Below, piece after piece: positions 35,595 through 43,460 of a stretch of 64,000 nucleotides of DNA. The notes beneath the pieces are model-generated. The model had not been told where the DNA came from, did not search any database, and saw only the letters and a list, made by a program, of their open reading frames with translations. The position numbers and the translations under genes are program-made. Source of the stretch: DASWOJ01 sp964242415 (GTDB lineage: Bacteria > Pseudomonadota > Alphaproteobacteria > Acetobacterales > Acetobacteraceae); assembly GCA_964242415.1 (NCBI GenBank), contig CAXTAT010000009.1, forward strand, positions 1 to 64,000, written 5' to 3'. Within the stretch, counting starts at the first letter, position 1; each line of letters opens with the position of its first letter.

Positions 35595-36494
35595 TCATGC
35601 TCGGCGGCCCTTCATGGTGAACAGCCCTTGCGGCCGGGCGATCAGCACCAGGATGACGAAGCCGAACACCACCGCCCGCGCCAGCACGTCGTTGGTGACG
35701 TAGGCCGTAACGCCGTTGATCTGACCCAGCAGCGTCGCCGACAGCATCGAGCCGAACAGGCTGCCGACGCCCCCCACCACCACGACCAGGAAGCCATCGA
35801 CCACCATCGGCGTGCCCATGTCGGGGAACACCGTCTTGAAGCCCGACATCATCACCCCGGCGACGCCCGCCAGCCCCGATCCGTAGGCGAAGGTCAGCGC
35901 GTTCACCCGCTGCGTGTCGATGCCGCAGGCCGCGGCCATGGCCGGGTTGCGCATGATGGCGCGCACCTGGATGCCGGCGCTGGTGCGGTACATCAGCAGC
36001 CAGGTGACCAGGGACAGCACCACCGTGACGCCGATGATGAACAGGCGGTAGGCGTTGATCCCCGCGCCGAACACCGGCACCGCGCCGGTCAGCCACTCCG
36101 GCACGGTCACGTTCTGCAGCCCCGGCCCCAGCCCGGCGATGTGCACGCCGAAGAACGACAGCCCGAACTCCAGCCGCACCGCCTGCTGGATCAGGATGGC
36201 GACGCCCCAGGTGGCCAGCAGCGTGTCCAGCAGGCGGCCGTACAGCCGCTGCACCACCACGCGCTCGATCGCATAGCCCACCAGCGCCGTCACGGCGAAC
36301 GCAACCGGGATGGCGGCCAGGATATTCAGGTGCAGGTACAGCCCGGTGAACACCGTCGCGTAGGCGCCGAGCATGACCATCTCGCCATGCGCCATGTTGA
36401 TGACGCCCATCGCGCCGTAGGTGATCGCCAGCCCCAGCGCCACCAGCAGCAGCACCGAAGCCAGGCTGAGGCCGATGAACACGACCTCGATCAT
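35595..36494 (-). CDS. urtB: Urea/short-amide ABC transporter permease UrtB, short form
   Basis: A 299-residue LivH-type permease with about eight spans (ATYGAMGVINMAHGEMVMLGAY read as GAMGVINMAHGEMVMLGAY; later DGFLVVVVGGVGSLFGS). It lacks the about 220-residue periplasmic N-terminal domain that classical UrtB proteins have and that the second urtB of this window (58966) has. It therefore resembles the FmdE or branched-chain type. It lies 15 bp after urtA. Confidence 0.9.
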   Translation of the reverse strand: MIEVVFIGLSLASVLLLVALGLAITYGAMGVINMAHGEMVMLGAYATVFTGLYLHLNILAAIPVAFAVTALVGYAIERVVVQRLYGRLLDTLLATWGVAILIQQAVRLEFGLSFFGVHIAGLGPGLQNVTVPEWLTGAVPVFGAGINAYRLFIIGVTVVLSLVTWLLMYRTSAGIQVRAIMRNPAMAAACGIDTQRVNALTFAYGSGLAGVAGVMMSGFKTVFPDMGTPMVVDGFLVVVVGGVGSLFGSMLSATLLGQINGVTAYVTNDVLARAVVFGFVILVLIARPQGLFTMKGRRA

Positions 36495-36509
36495 GCGGCG
36501 TGGGCCACG

Positions 36510-37760
36510 CTAGCCGCTGTGCTTCAGCTTGGTGGTGTCCAGGCCCTTGCCGGTGCAGAACAGGTTCTGCGGCGTCTCGCCATACGCGACGTAGGGCAGC
36601 GGCATGATCGGCGCCGGGTAGGCGTCGATGATCTTGCCTTGGCCGTCCGACCCCCACTGCGCGATGCGCGGGGTCAGCCAGGTGTGCAGGTTCTCCGGCT
36701 CGATCTTCACCTGGCCGCCCGGTGCGGCGTAAGTCTGCCCGGCCAGCGCGTTGCGGATCGGGATGGCCGACACCTCCTTGGCCTGCTCCACCGCCTGCTT
36801 CCATAGGTAGACCTGGAAGTAGCTGCTCTCCAACGCGTGGTGGGTCACCGCCTTTGGGTCCTTGACGAACTTGCGGTAACGCTCGACGAACTGCTTGTTC
36901 ACGTCGGTATCGATGGCCATGAAGTATGGGAATGACGTGTAGCTGCCGGCGGCGTATTCCGGTCCCATCGCGGCGATCTCGATCTCCGAGGTGACGGTGG
37001 CGCAGATCGGCAGCTTGTCGTGCGTCAAGCCCTGGTTCTTGAACTCGCGGTAGAACGCGACGACGGAGTCGCCGACCACATTGGACAGCACCACGTCGGC
37101 GCCGGATCCCTTGATCTTGTTGACCATGGACCCCCACTCGGAATCGCCCAATTCCAGGTACTCATCGGCGATCCAGGTGCCGCCGTTCTGCTCGATCAGG
37201 ATTTTGCTGACCTTCGCCATCTCACGCGGGTAGATGTAGTTGGAGCCGACGATGAAGAACTTCTTTTTGCCCAGCGTCTTGATGATCCAGGGGATGAAGT
37301 TGGAAAGCTGCTGGTTGGGCACCGCCCCCGTGTAGCCGATGTTCTTCGAGCATTCGAAGCCCTCGTAATACGTCGGATACAGCAGCAGGCTCTGGCGGCG
37401 CTCGAACACCGGCAGCACCGCCTTGCGGCTGGCCGAGGTGTAGCAGGCGAACACCGACGGCACCTTGTCCTGGATGACCAGCTTGGACGCCTTCTCGTTG
37501 AACGTCTTGGGGTCCGAGGCGCCGTCCTCGACGATCGGCTGCACCTGCCGTCCCAGCACGCCGCCGGACGCGTTGATCTCGCTGATCGCCATCAGCGTCG
37601 CGTCGGACAGCGACTTCTCGATGATCGACAGCCCGCCCGACTGCGAGAACAGCACGCCCACGCGGATCGCATCGGCTGCGGCGGCGGGGCGATGGAAGAA
37701 GGCCGGGGCGGCAAGGCTGAGCGCACCAGCTTGCACTAGGGTGCGGCGGGAGATCGACAT
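36510..37760 (-). CDS. urtA: Urea/short-amide ABC transporter binding protein UrtA
   Basis: A 416-residue periplasmic binding protein of the UrtA/AmiC type. A twin-arginine-like leader is visible (SISRRTLVQAGALSLAAPAF, cleavage near AAA-DA). The mature domain begins IRVGVLFSQSGGLSIIEKS and has FECSKNIGYTGAVPNQQ and YPREMAKV, which form the amide-binding pocket in AmiC. The ATG at 37760 has AAGG upstream and fits the leader; the longer frame is not needed. It heads the operon urtABCDE-amiE and faces a 507-bp divergent region. Confidence 0.92.
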   Translation of the reverse strand: MSISRRTLVQAGALSLAAPAFFHRPAAAADAIRVGVLFSQSGGLSIIEKSLSDATLMAISEINASGGVLGRQVQPIVEDGASDPKTFNEKASKLVIQDKVPSVFACYTSASRKAVLPVFERRQSLLLYPTYYEGFECSKNIGYTGAVPNQQLSNFIPWIIKTLGKKKFFIVGSNYIYPREMAKVSKILIEQNGGTWIADEYLELGDSEWGSMVNKIKGSGADVVLSNVVGDSVVAFYREFKNQGLTHDKLPICATVTSEIEIAAMGPEYAAGSYTSFPYFMAIDTDVNKQFVERYRKFVKDPKAVTHHALESSYFQVYLWKQAVEQAKEVSAIPIRNALAGQTYAAPGGQVKIEPENLHTWLTPRIAQWGSDGQGKIIDAYPAPIMPLPYVAYGETPQNLFCTGKGLDTTKLKHSG

Positions 37761-38267
37761 GGATGTGCCTTCCAGCGTGAGGACTAGCGGTGCGAAGAGG
37801 CCCGGCTGCTCCCGGAAGGGGCAGGCTGGACGGGGTTCACTGCAGGGGCAGCGGCATTGATGGCCCGGCAGGATGGCGGCGCGGGCGGCCGCACCTGCCA
37901 TGGCGCGATCCTAGACACCCCTGCGCCGCGGCATCAACCCTCGTTTTGAGAAATCATCCGGGGTACTCCTGATCCGAACCGCGCCGTCCATAGGCGATCG
38001 TGCATGACAGGCATGAAATCCCGCTTGACAGGCGTTAAGAACCGTACATTCTTGGTGTCGTAAAGTCGGCAACCTTGAGTTGATTGCAGGACCACCAACG
38101 GCGTTGGTCCCGCCGCTGCCTGGCCCAAGGCGATGTCACTGCGCACCTAAATTTTTCCGCAGATCAGCGGTGGCCGGCCCCTTGGGGTCCGTCAGCCATC
38201 GGAGCCGGCGCATCCCGTCCGCGCACCCCCGCGATCCCTGCGCCAGCCATGGAGGGCACCCCGGCAG
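37761..38267. promoter_or_regulatory. Divergent regulatory region between urtA and the tubulin-like operon
   Basis: About 500 bp without a gene. For the plus strand TTGACA at 38025-38030 is followed 14 bp on by TACATT (38045-38050), a weak sigma-70 match with short spacing. TCATGC-type direct repeats occur near 38001-38016 (TGCATGACAGGCATGAAAT). In the urtA leader a small hairpin CCGG-(6 nt)-CCGG lies at 37802-37815. No exact -24/-12 site was found here, unlike the other nitrogen operons. Confidence 0.4.
37934..37957 (-). CDS. Possible 7-codon leader peptide upstream of urtA
   Basis: On the minus strand AGGAG (37966-37970) lies 8 nt before an ATG that opens MISQNEG and then stops. The ribosome-binding site is better than that of urtA itself, about 175 nt downstream. 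It may be a regulatory leader peptide. It is too short for confident calling. Confidence 0.2.
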   Translation of the reverse strand: MISQNEG

Positions 38268-39746
38268 ATGAGCGCCACGATGGAGGAGAAGCTAAAGCGC
38301 CGGAAGCTGGAGGCGCTGAAACGTGGCGTGCACCGCGTGCCGGCTGGCGAGAGCCTGCCAGTGTCCACCCATGTCGTCGGCATCGGTCCGGCTGGGATCG
38401 CCGTGATCGCCGAGCTTCTGCGCGGCCTGCCGGAGACCGGCGCCACGTTTCATGCCCTGGCGGTTGACATCGGCAACCAGGACCTGCCCGCGCTGCAAGC
38501 CCTGGCGGACAGCCTGCCGGCCGGGCGGGCCGAGGTGACGCTGGTCGCGCTCGACCCGCCAGGGGAGGGCTTGGGCGTGGCTCTGAAGGGGTATCCGGAC
38601 TTCCTGCGGCTGGAGTACCCGTTCCATCTTTGGGGCGCCAGCTATGAACCCTGGCTGTCGGCTGCGGAACTTGCCCCAGGCCGGGGCAGCCGCGCCGTGG
38701 CGAAGGCGGTGTATGGCGCGGCCTACTATGCCGGCACCCGGGAGTTGGAGCGCACCTTGCGCGGGTTTGCCGCAACGGTCGAGGCCGCGCAGGGCCGGAC
38801 GCAGGCGGTGGTGCCGGTGGTGTTCGGCCTTGGCGACAGCACGGGCAGCGGCATCGTGGTGGACCTCGCGCGGCACCTGTCAACCAAGATCTTCGGCCGT
38901 CGCGTGCTGGTGGCGGGCATCGGCATTGCCCCCTGCGCCGGGGACCCGGCCGCGGCGCAGGGCGGCGCGGTGTTCGCGGTGATGAACGAGCTGGATTGCC
39001 TGAACGACGAGGCCAAAAGCGGGGGCGTCGTCGCCTCGTGCGGCGAGTTGTTCCGCAACCCGTTCACCGCCGGGTTCATCCTGGTGCCGACGCAGCATGT
39101 GTGGGCGGCGACGCACGACCTGGCCGAGACGCACCGCCGGGCCGACCAGGAGGTTGCGGCCCTGCTGACGTCGAAGGATGGTGCCGGCCTGCTGGAGACG
39201 CTGCGGCTGCTGAACTGGATTGCGGCGCCGTCCACGCAGCACTCGGCGGCGCGGACGCCGTGGGGTGCGAGGTGGGTGCACATGCTGGGCTATGCCGACA
39301 TTGCCGGCCCGGTCGGCGCGGACCCGGCGGCGATGGGCCTGCTGCCGGGCTACAAGCCGGAGTTCGTGGAGGTGCGGGTGGCCGAGGTCGCGGGCGCCGA
39401 GGCGGCTGCGGCGGCGGTCAACGCCGCGTTCGACCCGGACCTGCCGGCGCAGCTTGTGGAGGGCGGCCGGGCCGGGTCGGTGCAGTTCATGCTGCCGTCG
39501 CTGGACAAGACCCGGTTCGGGTTCTTCTACGAAGCGCGGGACGCCTATGACGCCGAATCGCCCGATGAGCGGCGGCTGGACCACTCGATGCTGCTGGAGC
39601 AGGGCGTGCTGCTCAGCGAGCCTTCGACGCGGCTGGACGGCATGGCCGGCGCCGGCATCGGCGGCAGCGCGTGCTGGATTGCCGTTCCATTGGACGAATT
39701 ACGCGGAGGGGAGGCGCCCCCTTCGCTCGCCGCACGGGCCGCATAG
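38268..39746 (+). CDS. Tubulin/FtsZ-like protein 1, with degenerate nucleotide loop
   Basis: A 492-residue protein of the bacterial tubulin-like superfamily. The N-terminal VVGIGPAGIAVIAELL (GIGPAG, residues 38-43) corresponds to the first phosphate loop of FtsZ. VFGLGDSTGSGIVVDLARHL (GDSTGSG, residues 189-195) corresponds to the tubulin signature GGGTGSG, with two glycines replaced. A basic N-terminal helix (EEKLKRRKLEALKR) precedes the fold. It is clearly homologous to the protein at 40179 along its length (RAVAKAVYGAAYYAG, FGRRVLVAGIG, and the ending RLDGMAGAGIGGSACWIAVP). GTP binding may be impaired, so it could be the non-hydrolysing partner of a heteropolymer. GGAGGG lies upstream. Function is unknown. 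Confidence 0.8.
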   Translation: MSATMEEKLKRRKLEALKRGVHRVPAGESLPVSTHVVGIGPAGIAVIAELLRGLPETGATFHALAVDIGNQDLPALQALADSLPAGRAEVTLVALDPPGEGLGVALKGYPDFLRLEYPFHLWGASYEPWLSAAELAPGRGSRAVAKAVYGAAYYAGTRELERTLRGFAATVEAAQGRTQAVVPVVFGLGDSTGSGIVVDLARHLSTKIFGRRVLVAGIGIAPCAGDPAAAQGGAVFAVMNELDCLNDEAKSGGVVASCGELFRNPFTAGFILVPTQHVWAATHDLAETHRRADQEVAALLTSKDGAGLLETLRLLNWIAAPSTQHSAARTPWGARWVHMLGYADIAGPVGADPAAMGLLPGYKPEFVEVRVAEVAGAEAAAAAVNAAFDPDLPAQLVEGGRAGSVQFMLPSLDKTRFGFFYEARDAYDAESPDERRLDHSMLLEQGVLLSEPSTRLDGMAGAGIGGSACWIAVPLDELRGGEAPPSLAARAA

Positions 39747-39762
39747 AGTCATGCGCCCTGCA

Positions 39763-39784
39763 ACCCTCCCTTTAGAAAGGGGGT
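39763..39784 (+). other. Hairpin just upstream of the small tubulin-linked gene
   Basis: CTCCCTT (39766-39772) pairs with AAGGGGG (39777-39783) around a 4-nt loop. It lies 4 nt before the strong GGAGGA of the next gene, so it may protect an mRNA end or limit translation. There is no T-run, so a terminator is unlikely. Confidence 0.4.
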
Positions 39785-39798
39785 AACGGAGGATCGCG

Positions 39799-40125
39799 AT
39801 GCCATTGGACTGGTCCACAGTCGTTCAAAAATATGGTGGGGGTTTCAAGGTCCCGACCCTCACGGGCGGAAAATACCTGCAGGTTTCATCTGCCGATGAG
39901 TCTGCGATACACATTGAAAATCCGGTATGGACATCCACACTGGAGCGTGCCCACTTCGAGAAAGCAGTTCAGCTTATCGAGGAGGGGTTGATATCGACGG
40001 ACCCTGGCTTGTTCGTCGAGGACTACATGCTTTACGTCTCTAATCACCGCGCCACCTCGGTCGCACATATCATGCGGGACCTGGGCTATATCGAAAGCAC
40101 GGGGACCTTCTCGGTGCGGTGTTGA
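39799..40125 (+). CDS. Small protein between the two tubulin-like genes, unknown function
   Basis: A 108-residue protein that I do not recognise. It opens MPLDWSTVVQKYGGGFKVPT and contains VWTSTLERAHFEKAVQLIEEG, HRATSVAHIMRDLGYIES; the second half looks helical. No signal peptide or membrane span. The ATG has a strong GGAGGA. Its base composition is visibly less GC-rich than either neighbour (codons such as CAA, AAA, TAT, ATA, ATT), which suggests different ancestry or constraint. Its place between two tubulin-like genes suggests an adaptor, regulator or end-cap of the polymer, by position only. Confidence 0.75.
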   Translation: MPLDWSTVVQKYGGGFKVPTLTGGKYLQVSSADESAIHIENPVWTSTLERAHFEKAVQLIEEGLISTDPGLFVEDYMLYVSNHRATSVAHIMRDLGYIESTGTFSVRC

Positions 40126-40178
40126 TTGCGTGCTGCTTGGCTGAACGCGAAAACTGCTGTTAGCATAAGGATGCAAAC

Positions 40179-41888
40179 ATGAACGCCTCGCTTTATCACA
40201 GCTCCACCGGCACGCAGGCGCCGCACTGCATGCACGTCATCGGCGTCGGCCGCACCGGCGCCAACTACGTCGAGGCGCTGCTGCGCACCGGCGAGATCGA
40301 GGACCACCTGGACGACCCCCGCGCCACCTTTGCCGCGCTCGTGCTGGACATCGGCGACCAGGACATGAGCCTGGCGCAGGATTACGCGGCGGCCTTCGTG
40401 AAGCGCCTGGAGTCACGCGGCATTCCCTCAGACCGTTTCCAGTTCCAGGCCATTCCGCTGCCGGTGCCGTCGAAGGCCGAATTCTTCGAGGGCATGAACC
40501 GCACGCGTGAGTTTCTGAAGATCGAGTATCCCCGGTATTACTGGAACCCAAACTTCGAGTCCTACGTCCCGAAGAAGTACGACATGCCCGAGCCTGGCTC
40601 GCACTTCCCGCGCGCCGTCGCCAAGGCGATCTATGCCAATGCGTACTATGCCGGCGAGCGCCCGATGGACGTGGCGCTGCGCGCCTTCGTCGCCCACGTC
40701 GAAAAGGCGACGCTGCCGTCCCTGGTGACGGTTTGCTTCAGCCTGGCCGGCGGCACCGGCAGCGGCATGGTCATGGACATGGCGCGCCACCTGTCGAACG
40801 TGAAGTTCGGCCGCCGCATCCCCGTCATCGGCGTCGGCCAGTTGCCGCACTCCGGCGACCCGGAAATCTACCGCGACAGCGCGACGCTCTACACCACGCT
40901 GAACGACCTCGACTGCATGCTGGACGACGACAAGAACGCCGGTGTGACCGCGGTGTGGGGCGACCTGTACCGCAGCCCGTTCACGGGGGGCTTCTTCGTC
41001 GTCAACCCCGAGCATAGCTGGCAGCGCCTGACGGCCTACACCACGACGGGCGAGACCCGCATCCGGCAGAACTCCAAGGAGATGGTCACCAACCGCTTCG
41101 TCGCCGACAGCTTCATGCGGTTCGCGGTGGTGGACAACGGCCGCGACCTGTTCCGCGCGCTGCGCCCGTCCGGCCTGACCGGCGCTCCGCACGAGACCGT
41201 CAGCAGCAAGGCGCGGAGCTGGACCCTGTTCGACGTGGCGAAGCTCACCCACCCCGGCGTGCAGGTGCTGCCCGGCGAGGCGCCGTCCAAGTGGGACGAC
41301 GTGATCAGCCAGTGGATCGACTTCACGCCGCAGTACAGCGGCCTGAAGGACGGCTTCAAGACCGACTACGCCGAGGTCACGGTGTACGGGTCCCGCAACA
41401 TGGGCCACACCAACATGTCCGACGCGTTCAAGGACATGATGACGAAGAACTACCTGCTGGACTCGGAATCGACGCTGCAGATCTCGACCCACGAGTTCTT
41501 CGACACCCTGACGGCCTATGCCAACGTGATCATGCCCGGCATGGCCAAGACCGACCTGGTGGCGTTCTGGGCCAGCCAGGCCAACTACGACAAGCTGACC
41601 TGGGAAGAGCGGCTGATCGAGCACGCCTGGCTGATCGACCTCGGCCCCATGCTGTCCGAGCCGGCGATCCGGTTCGAGGGCATGGCGGGGGAGTGCTTCT
41701 GGGGTTGCGCCTGCTGGGTGGTCGTGTCGTACGACCAACTCCGCGGCACCGTCCTGCCGCCGCCGAACCGCAAGGTGATCGTCGAGGAAGGCATTGCGAA
41801 GATGGCCACCACCGTCGTCGCAACGCCGGGCGGCCTCGCGCCGAAGCGGGTCCGCACGTCGATGACGTCGCCGGAGATGGCTTCCTAG
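40179..41888 (+). CDS. Tubulin/FtsZ-like protein 2, with intact nucleotide loop
   Basis: A 569-residue tubulin-like GTPase. The first loop is VIGVGRTGANYVEALL (GVGRTG, residues 22-27) and the signature loop is FSLAGGTGSGMVMDMARHLS (AGGTGSG, residues 190-196), close to the canonical GGGTGSG. A conserved block follows (FGRRIPVIGVGQLPHSGDPE, LNDLDCMLDDDKNAG), also present in its paralogue. The C-terminal half has ITAYANVIMPGM-type sequence read as LTAYANVIMPGMAK and ends FEGMAGECFWGCACWVVVSYD. Both paralogues are longer than FtsZ and belong to the poorly characterised tubulin-like (Tubulin_2-type) group. The ATG has AAGGA upstream. It is followed by a strong hairpin and then the cobW-like gene. 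Confidence 0.85.
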   Translation: MNASLYHSSTGTQAPHCMHVIGVGRTGANYVEALLRTGEIEDHLDDPRATFAALVLDIGDQDMSLAQDYAAAFVKRLESRGIPSDRFQFQAIPLPVPSKAEFFEGMNRTREFLKIEYPRYYWNPNFESYVPKKYDMPEPGSHFPRAVAKAIYANAYYAGERPMDVALRAFVAHVEKATLPSLVTVCFSLAGGTGSGMVMDMARHLSNVKFGRRIPVIGVGQLPHSGDPEIYRDSATLYTTLNDLDCMLDDDKNAGVTAVWGDLYRSPFTGGFFVVNPEHSWQRLTAYTTTGETRIRQNSKEMVTNRFVADSFMRFAVVDNGRDLFRALRPSGLTGAPHETVSSKARSWTLFDVAKLTHPGVQVLPGEAPSKWDDVISQWIDFTPQYSGLKDGFKTDYAEVTVYGSRNMGHTNMSDAFKDMMTKNYLLDSESTLQISTHEFFDTLTAYANVIMPGMAKTDLVAFWASQANYDKLTWEERLIEHAWLIDLGPMLSEPAIRFEGMAGECFWGCACWVVVSYDQLRGTVLPPPNRKVIVEEGIAKMATTVVATPGGLAPKRVRTSMTSPEMAS

Positions 41889-41898
41889 GGGACTGAAC

Positions 41899-41930
41899 GG
41901 GCGGGGGCCTTCCGGTCCCCGCCCACCTTT
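41899..41930 (+). terminator. Terminator or attenuator after the second tubulin-like gene
   Basis: GGGCGGGGGCC (41899-41909) pairs with GGTCCCCGCCC (41914-41924) around TTCC, with one G-T wobble, then ACCTTTC. The stem is very stable but the T-run is only three bases. It lies 10 bp after the stop codon and 22 bp before the cobW-like gene, so it may only partly stop transcription. Confidence 0.7.
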
Positions 41931-41951
41931 CTGCTGCAAAAAGGCTTATTG

Positions 41952-42926
41952 ATGTCCAGCGCCGATACACGCATCCCAGCCACGGTCGTCACGGGCTTCC
42001 TCGGCTCCGGCAAGACGACGCTGATCAACCGCATCCTGCGGGAGCAGCACGGCCGCAAGCTGGCCGTCATCGTCAACGAGTTCGGCGAGATCAGCATCGA
42101 CGGCCAGCTCGTGATCCATGACGCCGACGCGCAACTGGTGGAATTCAACAACGGCTGCCTGTGCTGCACCGTCCGCGGCGACCTGGTGGAAACGCTCGGC
42201 CGCCTGCAGGAGCGCGCCGGCACGCTGGACGGCATCCTGATCGAGACCACGGGGCTGGCCGACCCGGCGCCAGTCGCCTCCACCTTCTTCGCCGCCGACG
42301 ACGTGAAGGCCGGCATCCGGCTGGACGCCTTCGTCACCGTGGTGGATGCGGTCAACCTGGAGAAGAACCTCGCGCAGAGCAACGAGGCGATGGAGCAGGT
42401 TGCGTTCAGCGATATCATCCTGATCAACAAGATGGACCTGGTTTCGGCGGAGCAGATGGCCGCCATCGAGCGCCGGGTCCGGCAGATCAACGCCATGGCG
42501 AAGATTTACCACACCGCCAATTCGGAGATCGCGCTGGCCAGCATCCTCGATGTCGGCGCATTCGACCTGGTGCAGAAGCTGGAGGTGGACCCGGAGTTCC
42601 TGGGCGACCACGAGCATGAGCATGACGCCGCCATCGGCTCGTTCGTGCTGACCGAGCATCAGCCGGTTGACGTGAACCGGCTGATGACCTGGATGGGCGG
42701 GCTGGCGGAGCGCCGGGGCGACGACCTGTTCCGCACCAAGGGCATCTTCTACGCCAATGGCTTCCAGGAGCGCCTGGTGTTCCAGAGCGTTCGGATGCTG
42801 ACAACCCTGCGCCGGGACCGTCTGTGGGAACCCGGCGAAGAGAAAATGACGCAGTTCGTCGTCATCGGAAAGAACCTGGATAGGGAGGAGTTCGCAGCGG
42901 GCCTTGCCAGTTGCGTGTTCCGATAA
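41952..42926 (+). CDS. CobW/P47K-family metal-chaperone GTPase
   Basis: A 324-residue G3E GTPase of the CobW family. Walker A is GFLGSGKT (residues 15-22), followed by the metal-binding motif GCLCC (C69, C71, C72), the switch ETTGLADP and the specificity motif NKMD. A histidine-rich linker (GDHEHEHDA) lies before the C-terminal CobW domain. Such proteins deliver Zn, Co or Ni, or activate metalloenzymes such as nitrile hydratase. No nitrile hydratase or urease is in the window, so the client is unknown. ATG 41952 is preferred over TTG 41949. It lies downstream of the tubulin-like pair, on the same strand. Confidence 0.92.
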   Translation: MSSADTRIPATVVTGFLGSGKTTLINRILREQHGRKLAVIVNEFGEISIDGQLVIHDADAQLVEFNNGCLCCTVRGDLVETLGRLQERAGTLDGILIETTGLADPAPVASTFFAADDVKAGIRLDAFVTVVDAVNLEKNLAQSNEAMEQVAFSDIILINKMDLVSAEQMAAIERRVRQINAMAKIYHTANSEIALASILDVGAFDLVQKLEVDPEFLGDHEHEHDAAIGSFVLTEHQPVDVNRLMTWMGGLAERRGDDLFRTKGIFYANGFQERLVFQSVRMLTTLRRDRLWEPGEEKMTQFVVIGKNLDREEFAAGLASCVFR

Positions 42927-42953
42927 GCCTTCAACCGAAACAGGAGCGATACG

Positions 42954-43445
42954 ATGCCGATTGAAACTGGCGCCGCAGTGCCGCCCGCAACGCTGAAGCA
43001 GATGACCGCGGCGGGAATCGAGGACTTGGAGCTGGGGTCGTTGCTTGAGGGGAAGAAGGTGATCCTGTTCGGGCTGCCGGGCGCCTATACGCCGGTGTGC
43101 TCGACGCAGCACCTGCCGGGGTTCGTGGCGGAGGCGGACAAGCTGAAGGCGGGCGGGGTTGCGGCGATTGCCTGCATCGCGGCCAACGACCCGTTCGTGA
43201 TGTCAGCCTGGGGCAAGGAGCACGGCGTCGGCGACAAGGTGATGATGCTGTGCGACCCGGACGCCGCGTTCACCAAAAGCCTGGGGCTGTCGATGGACCT
43301 TTCGGGCCTGGGGCTGGGGGAGCGGTCGAAGCGGTGGTCGATGGTGGTGGAGAACGGCGTGGTGTCCACCGTCAACGTCGAGGACAGCATCTTCGACGCG
43401 CATGTCAGCGGGGCGGCAAACCTTCTCGCCACCGTGCCGGCCTAG
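42954..43445 (+). CDS. Peroxiredoxin (Prx5-type)
   Basis: A 163-residue peroxiredoxin that reduces peroxides through a cysteine thiol. The peroxidatic cysteine is C49 in GLPGAYTPVCSTQHLPGF, the expected family motif. Other cysteines (AIACIAAND, MLCDPD) are possible resolving residues. The rest (MSAWGKEHGVGDK, SMDLSGLGLGERSKRW) is typical of the Prx5/AhpE group. GGAGCG lies before the ATG. It is 27 bp downstream of the cobW-like gene and probably co-transcribed. Confidence 0.93.
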   Translation: MPIETGAAVPPATLKQMTAAGIEDLELGSLLEGKKVILFGLPGAYTPVCSTQHLPGFVAEADKLKAGGVAAIACIAANDPFVMSAWGKEHGVGDKVMMLCDPDAAFTKSLGLSMDLSGLGLGERSKRWSMVVENGVVSTVNVEDSIFDAHVSGAANLLATVPA

Positions 43446-43460
43446 CGCGGGGCGGCGCCG

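Noticed and set aside
37802..37815. CCGG-6 nt-CCGG hairpin in the urtA leader as AmiR target
   Set aside because: The six-base loop reads GAGCAG in the RNA, lacking A at position 1 and G at position 4 expected for ANTAR targets. There is no clear second hairpin and the stem is only 4 bp.
38171..38186. Sigma-54-like TGGCCGGCCCCTTGGG before the first tubulin-like gene
   Set aside because: The -12 GC dinucleotide is GG. That position is critical, so I do not count it as a promoter.
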